A stretch of 56,385 bases of DNA from Rhodocyclaceae bacterium (GTDB taxonomy: Bacteria; Pseudomonadota; Gammaproteobacteria; Burkholderiales; Rhodocyclaceae), in NCBI GenBank assembly GCA_013388985.1, contig JACAEF010000035.1, positions 1 through 56,385 of the forward strand, in the 5' to 3' direction. Numbering within the stretch: position 1 is the stretch's first letter; each line of letters opens with the position of its first letter. Below the pieces are notes generated by a model. It was not told the DNA's origin and did no database searches. It saw only the letters and a list, made by a program, of their open reading frames with translations. A program made the translations under genes and the position numbers. Shown piece after piece: positions 39,138 to 47,661 of this stretch.

Positions 39138-39956
39138 ATGTCCGTCGATCACTACGAGAATTTTCCCGTTGCTTCCCTGTTGCTTCCCGCCCGCTATCGT
39201 CCGGCGGTGACGGCGATCTACGCCTTCGCCCGCACGGCCGACGATATCGCCGACGAGGGCGATCTGCCGGCCGCCGAACGCCTGCGGCTGCTGGCGGGCT
39301 TTCGCGCCGGGCTCGACCGCATCGCCTGCGGCGAGCCGAGCCAAGAGCCCCTCTTCCAGCAGCTGCAGGCGCAGATCACGGCCCACGGCTTGCCGCTGGA
39401 ACCGTTCTACGACCTGCTCGACGCCTTCGCCCAGGATGTCGTCCAGGATCGTTACGCCAGTTTCGACGAACTGCTCGACTACTGTCGCCGCTCGGCCAAC
39501 CCGGTCGGCCGGCTACTGCTGCATCTGTTCGACGCCGCCACGACCGAAAACCTGCGCCGCGCCGATGCCGTCTGCTCGGCGCTGCAGCTCATCAACCACT
39601 GGCAGGACGTCGGCCTCGATCTCGACAAGGGGCCGCGCGGGCGCATCTACCTGCCGCAGGAGGACCTCGCCGTTTTTGGCGTCACCGAATCGGTTCTCAG
39701 GTGCCGTGTCGCCAGCGCCGAGTTTCGCGCCCTGATGCGCTTCCAGGTCGACCGCGCCCGCGCGCTGATGATGAGCGGCGCTGCGCTGGGCCGCAGCCTT
39801 TCCGGCCGCATCGGCATGGAAATCCGCGCCATCGTCGCCGGCGGTTTGGCCATCCTCGACCGGATCGAAGCGGCCGGCTACGACGTGTTCCATCACCGGC
39901 CGGTGCTGCGCCCCAGCGACTGGCCGCGCCTTTTCCTGCGCTCCGTATTCGCATGA
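39138..39956 (+). CDS. hpnC: Squalene synthase HpnC
   Basis: The 272-residue isoprenoid-condensing enzyme has aspartate-rich motifs ARTADDIADE and NHWQDVGLD. In the HpnCDE route HpnC converts presqualene diphosphate to hydroxysqualene. It starts MSVDHYENFPVAS, the HpnC signature. It overlaps hpnD by 4 bases, and hpnD overlaps hpnE, so the three form one operon. A motif copy falls late in the gene. Confidence 0.93.
   Translation: MSVDHYENFPVASLLLPARYRPAVTAIYAFARTADDIADEGDLPAAERLRLLAGFRAGLDRIACGEPSQEPLFQQLQAQITAHGLPLEPFYDLLDAFAQDVVQDRYASFDELLDYCRRSANPVGRLLLHLFDAATTENLRRADAVCSALQLINHWQDVGLDLDKGPRGRIYLPQEDLAVFGVTESVLRCRVASAEFRALMRFQVDRARALMMSGAALGRSLSGRIGMEIRAIVAGGLAILDRIEAAGYDVFHHRPVLRPSDWPRLFLRSVFA
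39701..39725 (-). repeat. Dispersed 25-bp motif inside hpnC
   Basis: On the minus strand: AAAC + TCGGCGCTGG + CGACA + CGGCAC. HpnC is on the plus strand, so it is read in reverse as CRVASAEF. Confidence 0.8.
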
Positions 39957-40792
39957 GCCCCGACGACTACTGCGCCGAGCGGGTCAAAAACAGCGCGTCG
40001 AGCTTCGCGGCGGGCTTCCGGCTGCTCGACGCCCGCCGCCGCCAGGCGCTGAATGCCTTGTATGCCTTCTGCCGCGAAGTCGATGATGTCGTCGACGAAT
40101 GTCACGAGCCGGCCGTCGCCCGCGCCAAGCTCGACTGGTGGCGCAACGATCTTCGCAGGCTCGAAGAGGCGCACGGCAGGCCCGAGCACCCGGTCACGCA
40201 GGCGCTCGCCCGGGCCCGGGAACGTTTCGACCTGCCGGTCGAGCAGCTGGCCGAAATCATCGACGGCATGGCGATGGACCTCGATCAGGCGCGTTACCCG
40301 GATTTCGCCCAACTCCGCCTTTACTGCCACCGCGCCGCCGGCGTCGTCGGCCTGCTCTCGGCGGAAATCTTCGGCTACCGCGACCGGCGCACGCTGAAGT
40401 ACGCCCATGCGCTCGGGCTCGCCTTCCAGCTGACCAACATCATCCGCGACGTCGGCGAGGACGCGCGGCGCGGACGCATCTACCTGCCGCAAGACGAGCT
40501 CGAACGTTTCGGCGTCGCCGAGCGCGACATCCTCGCCGCGCGGCATACGCCGGAATTTGCGGCGCTGATGGCCTTCCAGGCGTGGCGGGCGCGCGAACAC
40601 TACGCGCAGGCCTTCGCGCTGCTGCCGGCCGCCGACCGCAAGGCGCAGCGCCCCGGGCTCGTGATGGCGGCGATCTACCAGACCCTGCTCGACGAGATCG
40701 AGCGGGATGGCTTCCTCGTCCTCGACCGCCGCACCTTGCTGCCGCCGGCACGCAAGGCGTGGCTGGCGCTGAAGACATGGCTCGTCGCGTAG
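39953..40792 (+). CDS. hpnD: Presqualene diphosphate synthase HpnD
   Basis: HpnD joins two farnesyl diphosphates to presqualene diphosphate. The 279-residue protein has both aspartate-rich motifs (REVDDVVDE and NIIRDVGED) and the GRIYLPQDEL region. I chose the ATG at 39953 because it overlaps the hpnC stop and gives the family start MSPDDYCAERV. It overlaps hpnE by 16 bases. Confidence 0.93.
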   Translation: MSPDDYCAERVKNSASSFAAGFRLLDARRRQALNALYAFCREVDDVVDECHEPAVARAKLDWWRNDLRRLEEAHGRPEHPVTQALARARERFDLPVEQLAEIIDGMAMDLDQARYPDFAQLRLYCHRAAGVVGLLSAEIFGYRDRRTLKYAHALGLAFQLTNIIRDVGEDARRGRIYLPQDELERFGVAERDILAARHTPEFAALMAFQAWRAREHYAQAFALLPAADRKAQRPGLVMAAIYQTLLDEIERDGFLVLDRRTLLPPARKAWLALKTWLVA

Positions 40793-42021
40793 CCGCCAAG
40801 GTGGCCGTGGTCGGCGCCGGCTGGGCGGGGCTCGCCTGCGCGGTGGAACTCGCCGATGCCGGCGTCGAGGTCGACGTCTTCGAGGCGTCGCGCACGCTGG
40901 GCGGCCGCGCCCGGGCGGTGGAGCTCGACGGCCTGACGGTCGACAACGGCGCGCATCTGCTCGTCGGCGCCTACCGCGAAACGCTGAGGCTCATCCGCAA
41001 AGTCGGCGCTGATGGAACGGCACTCAAGCGCTTCCCTCTCCACCTCGAATTCCCCCGCCAGTTCCGCCTCGCCGCACCCGCCCTGCCGCTGCCCGCCCCG
41101 CTCTCTCTCGCCTGGGCGCTCATCACCGCGCAGGGTCTGCGCTGGCAGGAGAAGCTAGCCGCCGTGCGCTTCCTAAAGGCGCTTCGCAAGGCCGGCTTCC
41201 ATCTGCCGCGCGACATTGCGGTCAGCCGGCTGATCGCTAACCAGCCGCCGCTGCTGCGCCGTTTCCTCTGGGGGCCGCTGTGCCTCGCCGCGCTCAACAC
41301 GCCGATCCGCGAGGCCTCCGCGCAGGTGTTCCTGAACGTGCTGCGCGACACGCTGGCCGAAGGGCGCGGCGCCTCCGACCTACTGCTGCCGACGGCCGAC
41401 CTTTCCCGCCTGTTTCCCGAGCCGGCGGCCCGCTTCGTCGAGGCGCGCGGCGGCCGGGTGCATCGTTCGACGCGCATCGACCGTCTCGAAACGCTGGCGG
41501 ACTACGATCATCGCGTGCTGGCGGTCGCGCCCTGGCATCTGCCCGCGCTGGCGCCGCGGCTCGCGCTGCCGGAATTCGCCTGGCAGCCGATCGCGACGAT
41601 CTATCTGCGCTATCCGGAAACGGTGCGCCTGGCGTTCCCGCTGCTCGGCCTCGACAACGGCCACGGCCAATGGGTCTTCGACCGCGGCCAACTGACTGGG
41701 CCGCCGGGCCTGCTGGCGGTGGTGATCAGCGGCGCAGGCCCCTGGCAGGCCCTCGATCACCGCCAGCTCGGCTGGGCGATCCATCGCCAGCTCGCGCCGC
41801 TGTTGCCGGGCATCGTGCTGCCGAAAATGATCCGCGTGATCGAGGAAAAGCGCGCCACCTTCGCCTGCACGCCCGGGCTGGCGCGCCCCGGCATCGCGAC
41901 CGCGACGCCGAATCTCTGGCTGGCGGGCGACTATGTCGCCGGCGACTACCCCGCCACGCTCGAAGGCGCGGTCAGGAGCGGCGTCGCGGCGGCACGGGAA
42001 ATCCTCCGCCAGGCGGAGTGA
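40777..42021 (+). CDS. hpnE: Hydroxysqualene dehydroxylase HpnE
   Basis: This FAD-dependent enzyme reduces hydroxysqualene to squalene. The 414-residue protein has the dinucleotide-binding start VAVVGAGWAGLACAVELADAG and LGGRARAVELDG, and ends with the FAD motif LAGDYVAGDYPATLEGAVRSG. It starts at ATG 40777, inside the end of hpnD. No squalene-hopene cyclase is in the window, but the operon implies squalene or hopanoid synthesis. A motif copy lies near residue 78. Confidence 0.93.
   Translation: MARRVAAKVAVVGAGWAGLACAVELADAGVEVDVFEASRTLGGRARAVELDGLTVDNGAHLLVGAYRETLRLIRKVGADGTALKRFPLHLEFPRQFRLAAPALPLPAPLSLAWALITAQGLRWQEKLAAVRFLKALRKAGFHLPRDIAVSRLIANQPPLLRRFLWGPLCLAALNTPIREASAQVFLNVLRDTLAEGRGASDLLLPTADLSRLFPEPAARFVEARGGRVHRSTRIDRLETLADYDHRVLAVAPWHLPALAPRLALPEFAWQPIATIYLRYPETVRLAFPLLGLDNGHGQWVFDRGQLTGPPGLLAVVISGAGPWQALDHRQLGWAIHRQLAPLLPGIVLPKMIRVIEEKRATFACTPGLARPGIATATPNLWLAGDYVAGDYPATLEGAVRSGVAAAREILRQAE
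40999..41023 (+). repeat. Dispersed 25-bp motif inside hpnE (diverged)
   Basis: AAAG + TCGGCGCTGA + TGGAA + CGGCAC. It is read in the sense direction as KVGADGTAL. One change in the first block makes it the most diverged of the clear copies. Confidence 0.6.
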
Positions 42022-42054
42022 CCCGGAATTTCGTTGCCCAATGGCATCGGAATG

Positions 42055-42432
42055 TCAGATGCCGGTCTTTTGCAGCGGCAGGATACGCAAACGCGTCCGC
42101 TGGGGTTCGATCGTCACCAAGGCCCCGGACTGCAATTCATCCGTTAGTTGGCGAAGCGCAGCGACGACCTGCTGACCAATGCTCTCGACGCCGAGATCGT
42201 CCGAACGAATCTGCACCACGCTGGGTTTCTCACCACCCGTTACCGCAAGGATGGCGCCGAAATCCAGATCGCTGGTCAATACGACACAATCGTTGTCGCG
42301 TGCATGCTGCATGATGACGCGATCCGGCGCGGTTGCGGCGCCTACCGCGGACCAGTGATGGGCTTCGAATCCGGCCACGGTGAGAAACCCCGCCCATCTG
42401 GGCGAAAGGTTCATGTCGATCAGCAGCTTCAT
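42055..42432 (-). CDS. DUF5615 PIN-like protein, putative toxin
   Basis: The 125-residue protein starts MKLLIDMNLSPRWAGFL and has VVLTSDLDFGAIL, the conserved acidic sites of the DUF5615 PIN-like nuclease fold. Such genes normally pair with a DUF433 gene, as here, and the pair is treated as a possible toxin-antitoxin system. It overlaps the DUF433 gene by 4 bases. The nuclease role is inferred from fold likeness. Confidence 0.8.
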   Translation of the reverse strand: MKLLIDMNLSPRWAGFLTVAGFEAHHWSAVGAATAPDRVIMQHARDNDCVVLTSDLDFGAILAVTGGEKPSVVQIRSDDLGVESIGQQVVAALRQLTDELQSGALVTIEPQRTRLRILPLQKTGI

Positions 42433-42659
42433 GCCGCGGCCAACGGCACCTCACGTTCTTCGGCACGCCAGGCCGCATAGCGCAGAGCCTGCGCGATGTC
42501 CTCCCGTTCGAGGTAGGGATAGTCCTCCAGAAGGGCCTCGATGCTGCGGCCGGCGCCGATCTGCCCGACCAGCGCCCCCACCGTGACGCGCATGCCACGG
42601 ATGCAGGGCTTGCCGCCCATGACCTCCGGGTTCAGCGTGATGCGATCGAACGCTTCCAT
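42429..42659 (-). CDS. DUF433 protein, putative antitoxin
   Basis: The 76-residue protein has the family core DRITLNPEVMGGKPCIRGMRV and an HTH-like helix region (IEALLEDYPYLEREDI). The start at 42659 (MEAFDRI) gives the usual family length; in-frame ATGs upstream are possible. It forms a coupled pair with the DUF5615 gene. The 340 bases upstream (42660-42999) hold no intact gene, only the frameshifted remnant described below. Confidence 0.8.
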   Translation of the reverse strand: MEAFDRITLNPEVMGGKPCIRGMRVTVGALVGQIGAGRSIEALLEDYPYLEREDIAQALRYAAWRAEEREVPLAAA

Positions 42660-42771
42660 TTGATGGGAACCTGACGACAACATTCGAGTTTTCATCATAT
42701 CCCAAATCGTCGCTGGCGCTAGCGGATGAGCCGCCTCGCTGGTGACGGCCACCAGGCCCGCCATCGTTTCG

Positions 42772-43003
42772 CTATGCAGTCGCGATCAACTGCGCCTGCA
42801 CTCGGGCGGTGTTGAGCAAGGCCCGGTCGCAGACCGCCGGATAGAGCCGCCAGAAGCGCGCCATTTCGCTCGGCTGGCGCGCCGCCAGCGCTTCGAGCCG
42901 GGCGCGCGTCGCGGCGGAGAGCGGCAGCATCAGCAGGCGCGGCAGCGCTGCGCCGATCGCCTGCAGCAGCGCGTTTCTTTCATCCGCCTCTGCTCTTTTT
43001 CAT
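42772..43003 (-). pseudogene. Frameshifted small gene after the YbbA-like ABC ATPase
   Basis: An open frame of 75 residues (beginning KRAEADERNALLQAIGAALP, ending LLNTARVQAQLIATA) lies directly after the ABC ATPase stop but has no start codon in frame. An ATG overlapping that stop (ATGA, 43003-43001) opens a frame that ends after 7 codons. Removing one base from the A5 run (42996-43000 on the plus strand as T5) would join this ATG to the long frame. It is probably a recently frameshifted or slippage-dependent gene, or the extra base is a sequencing error. The protein family is not recognised. Confidence 0.4.
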
Positions 43004-43668
43004 GGCGCCAGCCGCCCGGCCATCAGCCGCAGCCGCCGCCCGCAGCGCTGCGCGAGGGCTTCGTCGTGGGTGACGAGTACCAGCGTGGTGCCGGCTTCCG
43101 CGTTCATCGCGAACATCAGCTCGATCACCTGACGGCCGGTGGCGGCATCGAGGTTGCCGGTCGGCTCGTCGGCCAGCAGCAGCTTCGGATGCACGGCGAA
43201 GGCGCGCGCGAGTGCGACGCGCTGCTGCTCGCCGCCCGACAGGTGCTTCGGGTAATGATTGAGCCGGTCGGCCAGCCCCACGCGGGCGAGCATCGCCTCG
43301 GCGTTCGATCGGGGATTGGGCAGGCCGAGCAGTTCGAGCGGCAGCATCACGTTTTCCAGCGCGGTGAGCGCCGGCAGGAGCTGGAACGACTGGAACACGA
43401 AGCCGAGCAGCCGGCCGCGCAGCGCGGCGCGGGCGTCTTCGTCGAGCGCCGCGAGATCCTGCCCGGCCAGCCGCACCCGGCCGCGCGTCGGCAGATCGAG
43501 GCCCGCCAAGAGCGAGAGCAATGTCGATTTCCCCGAGCCGGAGGGCCCGAGGATCGCCACCGATTCACCGGCGGCGACCGTGAAACCGATGCCTTCCAGA
43601 ATGGTCAGGGTAGACTCGCCGCTGGCGACCACCTTGCCCAGGTTTTCCACTTCCAGTACCGTGCCCAT
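43000..43668 (-). CDS. ybbA: ABC transporter ATP-binding protein, YbbA-like
   Basis: The 222-residue ATPase has Walker [12 protein letters not shown], signature [15 protein letters not shown], and Walker [13 protein letters not shown], with the LolD/MacB-type arrangement. In E. coli ybbA is divergent from tesA, as here, which supports the name. The permease partner (YbbP) is not next to it. The start codon overlaps the tesA start by two bases on the opposite strand, so both promoters must lie inside the other gene. Confidence 0.85.
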   Translation of the reverse strand: MGTVLEVENLGKVVASGESTLTILEGIGFTVAAGESVAILGPSGSGKSTLLSLLAGLDLPTRGRVRLAGQDLAALDEDARAALRGRLLGFVFQSFQLLPALTALENVMLPLELLGLPNPRSNAEAMLARVGLADRLNHYPKHLSGGEQQRVALARAFAVHPKLLLADEPTGNLDAATGRQVIELMFAMNAEAGTTLVLVTHDEALAQRCGRRLRLMAGRLAP

Positions 43669-44275
43669 GTCCAGGATTCTCGCATTCTTCGCCTGCCTGC
43701 TGATCGCTCAGGCGCATGCCGCGGAGAAAATCCTCGTCTTCGGCGACAGCCTCTCGGCCGGCTACGGCATGGCCCGCGAGCAGAGCTGGCCGGCGCTGCT
43801 GCAGGCGCGGCTGGCCCGCGAAGGCCAGGCCTGGCTGGTGTTCAATGCCAGCATCAGCGGCGAGACCACCGCCGGGGGCAAAAGCCGACTGCCGGCCGTG
43901 CTGCAACGGGAGCGGCCGCGCGTCGTGATCCTCGCGCTGGGCGCCAACGACGGCCTGCGCGGCCTGCCGGTCGGCGAGATGCGCGCCAACCTCGCGGCGA
44001 TGGCGCGGCAGGCGAAGGCGGCTGGCGCGAAGGTGCTGCTCGTCGGCATGAGGCTGCCGCCCAACTACGGGCCGGGCTACACGCGCGAATTCGACGCGGC
44101 GTTCGCCGCGGTGGCGAAGGAGGAAAAAACCGCCTTCCTGCCCTTCCTGCTCGAACCGATCGCGCTCGACGACGGCGCCTTTCAGGCCGACCGGCTGCAT
44201 CCGAGCGCCGCCGCGCAAGCCAAAATCCTCGACCACGTCTGGCCGGCGCTCTTGCCGCTCCTCAAATCACGGTAA
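43667..44275 (+). CDS. tesA: Multifunctional esterase/lysophospholipase TesA
   Basis: This SGNH-family enzyme has 202 residues. A short signal peptide ([18 protein letters not shown]) points to the periplasm. The catalytic blocks are GDSLSAGYG (Ser), GAND, and DRLHP (Asp/His), in the right order. It hydrolyses acyl esters and thioesters. The start overlaps the ybbA start; a GTG two codons upstream is also possible. The stop overlaps convergent selD by 14 bases. Confidence 0.92.
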   Translation: MSRILAFFACLLIAQAHAAEKILVFGDSLSAGYGMAREQSWPALLQARLAREGQAWLVFNASISGETTAGGKSRLPAVLQRERPRVVILALGANDGLRGLPVGEMRANLAAMARQAKAAGAKVLLVGMRLPPNYGPGYTREFDAAFAAVAKEEKTAFLPFLLEPIALDDGAFQADRLHPSAAAQAKILDHVWPALLPLLKSR

Positions 44276-45299
44276 CGAGCGGTTCTCCAGCGACAAACGC
44301 ACCGACCACCGACGCCCGGTCGAAACCGTCGGCGCGGAAGGCGGCGAGCACTTCTTCGACCGATTCCGGCGCGCAGGCGACCAGCAGGCCGCCGCTGGTC
44401 TGCGGGTCGGTGACGATCTTCTGCTGCCAAACTTCGAAAGTCGGCGCTGGCGAGACGGCACTGCCATAGCTCGCCCAGTTGCGCCCCGAGGCGCCGGTGA
44501 AGGTGCCTGCCCGCACATGCCGTACCGCCTCGTCGATCAAGGGCAGCTTCGAGAACTCGACCGTCGCGCTAAGCCGCGAAGCGCGGCAAATCTCCAGCAG
44601 ATGGCCAGCCAGCCCGAAGCCCGTCACGTCGGTGACCGCATGCACGCCGGGCATTTCCGCCAGCCGCGCGCCGGTGACGTTGAGCTTCGTCGTCCAGCGG
44701 ATCATCTCCGCGTAGCCTTCGTCCGACAGCTCGCCTTTTTTCAGCGCGGCGGAGAGGATGCCGATCCCCAAGGGCTTGCCGAGGATCAACGCGTCGCCGT
44801 CTTGCGCGCCGGCATTTTTCTTGACATGGGCGGGATGCACGAGGCCGATGCCCACGAGGCCGTAGATCGGCTCCACGACGTCGATCGAATGGCCGCCGGC
44901 GATCGGGATGCCGGCCTCGGCGCAGATCGACTCGCCGCCGGCGAGGATCTGGCGGATCGTGTCCTCGGGCAGCTTGTCGAGCGGCATGCCGACCAGCGCC
45001 AGCGCGAAGATGGGCTTGCCGCCCATCGCATAGACGTCGGAGAGCGCGTTGGTCGCAGCGATGCGGCCGAAATCGAAGGGATCGTCGACGATCGGCGTGA
45101 AGAAATCGGTCGTCGCCACCACCGCCTGCGTGTCGTTTATGCGATAGACCGCCGCATCGTCGGCGGTCTCGACGCCGACCAGCAGATCGGCTGGAACGGT
45201 CTTCAGCGGCGATTCGGCCAGGAGGCGCGAGAGCACGGCCGGCGCGATTTTGCAGCCGCAGCCGCCGCCGTGGGAGAATTGGGTCAACTTGACTGTCAT
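44262..45299 (-). CDS. selD: Selenide, water dikinase (selenophosphate synthase)
   Basis: SelD makes selenophosphate from selenide and ATP. The 345-residue protein starts MTVKLTQFSHGGGCGCK, with catalytic Cys14 and Lys17 (the Cys form, not selenocysteine), then TTDFFTPIVDDPFDFGRIAA and DPQTSGGLLV. It is divergent from mnmH, which uses selenophosphate to modify tRNA. No selA or selB is in the window. A dispersed-motif copy lies in a loop before QTSGG. Confidence 0.95.
   Translation of the reverse strand: MTVKLTQFSHGGGCGCKIAPAVLSRLLAESPLKTVPADLLVGVETADDAAVYRINDTQAVVATTDFFTPIVDDPFDFGRIAATNALSDVYAMGGKPIFALALVGMPLDKLPEDTIRQILAGGESICAEAGIPIAGGHSIDVVEPIYGLVGIGLVHPAHVKKNAGAQDGDALILGKPLGIGILSAALKKGELSDEGYAEMIRWTTKLNVTGARLAEMPGVHAVTDVTGFGLAGHLLEICRASRLSATVEFSKLPLIDEAVRHVRAGTFTGASGRNWASYGSAVSPAPTFEVWQQKIVTDPQTSGGLLVACAPESVEEVLAAFRADGFDRASVVGAFVAGEPLVTVI
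44437..44461 (+). repeat. Dispersed 25-bp motif inside selD
   Basis: AAAG + TCGGCGCTGG + CGAGA + CGGCAC. It is antisense to selD and encodes AVSPAPTF. Confidence 0.8.
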
Positions 45300-45311
45300 T
45301 TCGAATCAGCA

Positions 45312-46352
45312 ATGCAAAAAGGGGTCGCCACGGTAGCACAACTTGGCGAATTCGACGCCATTCTCGACGCCCGCTCGCCCGCCGAATACGCCGACGACCA
45401 CATCCCCGGCGCGATCAGCTGCCCGGTGCTCTCGAACGAGGAACGCGCGCGCGTCGGCACGCTCTACAAGCAGGTATCAGTCTTCGAGGCGAAGAAGCTG
45501 GGCGCCGTGCTCGTCGCCCGCAACATCGCCGCGCTGATCGAGGCGCACTTCCTCGACAAGCCGAAATCCTGGCGGCCGCTCGTCTATTGCTGGCGCGGCG
45601 GCCAGCGTTCGGGCGCCTTCACGCACATCCTGCGCGAGATCGGTTGGGACGCGCACCGGCTCGAAGGCGGCTACAAGGGCTGGCGCCGACACGTCCTCGC
45701 CCGGCTGGCCGAGCTGCCGCCGCGGTTTGCCTTCCGCGTCGTCGCCGGCCCCACCGGCAGCGCGAAGAGCCGCCTGCTCGAAGCGCTGGCGGGCCTGGGC
45801 GCGCAGGTGCTGCATCTGGAAGAGCTCGCCGCGCACAAGGGCTCGGTGCTGGGCGTCCTCCCCGACGCACCGCAGCCCTCGCAGAAGATGTTCGAGACGC
45901 GGCTATTGCAGGCGCTGGAAAGGCTCGACCCGGCGCGGCCCGTGTTCGTCGAAGCGGAAAGCCGGCGCATCGGCCGGCTGCAAGTGCCGGACGCGCTGAT
46001 CGAGGCGATGCGCGCTGCGCCCTGCCTGAAGATCGAAGCCTGCCGTGCCGCCAGAGCCGACTTTCTGCTCTCCGACTACGCCTACTTTTTGGAGCGGCCC
46101 GAGTGGCTCGCCGCGCAGCTGCAACACTTACGCGGCCTGCAGAGCCACGAGACGCTCGCGCGCTGGCAGGCCCTGATCGATGCCGGCGAATTCCGCGCCC
46201 TGGTCGAAGACCTGCTGGAGAAGCACTACGACCCGCTCTACGAGCGCTCGCAGGAAAAGAACTACCGCTATGCCGACGCGCCGGCCTTCGTCACCGACGA
46301 ACTGTCGCCCGACGCGATCAAGCGGCTGGCGGAACGCATTCTGGCAGCCTGA
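45312..46352 (+). CDS. mnmH: tRNA 2-selenouridine synthase MnmH
   Basis: This enzyme replaces sulfur by selenium in the wobble 2-thiouridine of some tRNAs, using selenophosphate. The 346-residue protein has an N-terminal rhodanese domain with the active Cys in VYCWRGGQRSG, then a P-loop domain reading GPTGSAKSRLL; the usual third Gly is Ala here. It is divergent from selD, a functional pair. The ATG at 45312 has no obvious ribosome site. The 3' end overlaps a convergent methyltransferase by 35 bases. A motif copy falls near residue 245. Confidence 0.92.
   Translation: MQKGVATVAQLGEFDAILDARSPAEYADDHIPGAISCPVLSNEERARVGTLYKQVSVFEAKKLGAVLVARNIAALIEAHFLDKPKSWRPLVYCWRGGQRSGAFTHILREIGWDAHRLEGGYKGWRRHVLARLAELPPRFAFRVVAGPTGSAKSRLLEALAGLGAQVLHLEELAAHKGSVLGVLPDAPQPSQKMFETRLLQALERLDPARPVFVEAESRRIGRLQVPDALIEAMRAAPCLKIEACRAARADFLLSDYAYFLERPEWLAAQLQHLRGLQSHETLARWQALIDAGEFRALVEDLLEKHYDPLYERSQEKNYRYADAPAFVTDELSPDAIKRLAERILAA
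46041..46065 (-). repeat. Dispersed 25-bp motif inside mnmH
   Basis: On the minus strand: AAAG + TCGGCTCTGG + CGGCA + CGGCAG. It is antisense to mnmH and encodes CRAARADF. Confidence 0.7.
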
Positions 46353-46881
46353 CCGGCCGGCCGCGGCGCACGCAGATGCGCTGGATCACCTGCGGGGCGC
46401 CATCCGCGCCCAGCACCTCGCCCTGCTCGAAGGCGATCACCGTGAAGCGCTTGCCGACCAGCTCCAGCAGCTCGCCCGGCCGCAAGAGATGCGCGGGATT
46501 TTCCGGCTTGCCGTAGAGCTGCTGGCCTTCCATGAATGTCTCGTAGATCAGGATGCCACCCTCGGCCAGGCAGTTGAAGAGCGACGGAAACAGCGGCCGC
46601 CACAGATAGCGGCTCACCACGATGCCGTCGAACACGCGGCTGTAATACGGCCACGGCCCATTCTCCAGATCGGCCTGGCGCGGCGTCACGTTCGGAACGC
46701 CCGCCAGGCTCGCCAAGGCCTCCGCATCGCGGTCCACCGCCTCGACGGCGTAGCCCAGGCCGGCCAAGAGCCGCGCATGGCGGCCATAGCCGCAGGCGAG
46801 ATCGAGCACCTCGCCGCCGGCGGGAATCAGCGGCGCGAAGCGGACGATCCAGGAGGAGGGTTTGGTTTCAGTCGTGAGCAT
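46318..46881 (-). CDS. Class I SAM-dependent methyltransferase
   Basis: The 187-residue protein has the SAM-binding motif VLDLACGYGRHARLLAGLG and the acidic end of strand 2 (EAVDRD), then FDGIVVSRYLWRPLF. It resembles the TehB/Methyltransf_11 group of small-molecule methyltransferases. The substrate is unknown. It overlaps rsuA by 14 bases on the same strand, so the two are probably co-transcribed. Confidence 0.82.
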   Translation of the reverse strand: MLTTETKPSSWIVRFAPLIPAGGEVLDLACGYGRHARLLAGLGYAVEAVDRDAEALASLAGVPNVTPRQADLENGPWPYYSRVFDGIVVSRYLWRPLFPSLFNCLAEGGILIYETFMEGQQLYGKPENPAHLLRPGELLELVGKRFTVIAFEQGEVLGADGAPQVIQRICVRRGRPVRLPECVPPAA

Positions 46882-47590
46882 GCAGTTCTTTCAGTCTCTC
46901 GGCATCGAGGTAACACCACTCGCCTTCGGCCAGACCAAGTGATCCCAGCGTCAGCCCGCCGATCGCCGTGCGATGCAGCGCGACGCAGTGATTGCCGGCG
47001 GCGGCGAGCATGCGTTTGACCTGATGATACTTGCCCTGCTTGAGCACGATTTCGACCTGCCGCTCGTCCCGCCGGCGAGCGATGGCCTTGAGCGGCGCCG
47101 GCTCGTCGGCGAGCTGCACGCCGCTTTGCAGGCGTTCGATCAGGGTGTCGGCGACTGGTTCGGCGGTGGTGGCGAGATAGGTTTTCGGCACGTGGCGCTT
47201 CGGATGCGTCAGCGCATGGATGAAGGCGCCGTCGTCGGAGAGGAGCAGAAGACCCGTCGTGTCGTGATCGAGCCGGCCGACCGGCTGGACATTGCGCAGC
47301 GTGAAGTTGTCGGGCAGCAGCGCCAGCACCCCGCGATGGTGTGTGGGCCGCCGCGAGCACTCCACGCCCGCCGGCTTGTTGAGCGCCAGATAGACATGCT
47401 GCCGGTATGTCCACGGCTGGCCATCGACCTCGAACGCCAGCCCCTCGACCTCGATTTCGATGCGCCAGTCCTCGACGATTTCCCCACCGATTTTCACCGC
47501 GCCGGCCTCGATCAGCGCGCGGCAGGTCTTGCGCGAGCCGAAGCCCTGCGATTGCAGCAGCCGGTCGAGCGTCATGCGCGCCATCGGCAC
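46868..47590 (-). CDS. rsuA: 16S rRNA pseudouridine synthase, RsuA-like
   Basis: The 240-residue protein has an N-terminal S4 RNA-binding domain (LDRLLQSQGFGSRKTCRALI) and the pseudouridine synthase signature with catalytic Asp in GRLDHDTTGLLLLSDDG, then KTYLA and QGKYHQVKRML. RsuA modifies U516 of 16S rRNA; RluB/E/F belong to the same family, so the target is a best guess. The start could also be the ATG at 47575, just before TLDRLLQ. Confidence 0.88.
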   Translation of the reverse strand: MPMARMTLDRLLQSQGFGSRKTCRALIEAGAVKIGGEIVEDWRIEIEVEGLAFEVDGQPWTYRQHVYLALNKPAGVECSRRPTHHRGVLALLPDNFTLRNVQPVGRLDHDTTGLLLLSDDGAFIHALTHPKRHVPKTYLATTAEPVADTLIERLQSGVQLADEPAPLKAIARRRDERQVEIVLKQGKYHQVKRMLAAAGNHCVALHRTAIGGLTLGSLGLAEGEWCYLDAERLKELHAHD

Positions 47591-47661
47591 GTCTCGTCTT
47601 GTGTTCCCATCGCTGCTATGCTCATAAAAAAGGCATCGCGAACTTCATTGGGAGCGGCATC

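Noticed and set aside
42700-42725. Another possible motif copy before the DUF433 gene (AAATCG + TCGCTGGCG)
   Set aside because: Only the first half matches and the CGGCAC block is absent or shifted; too weak to count.
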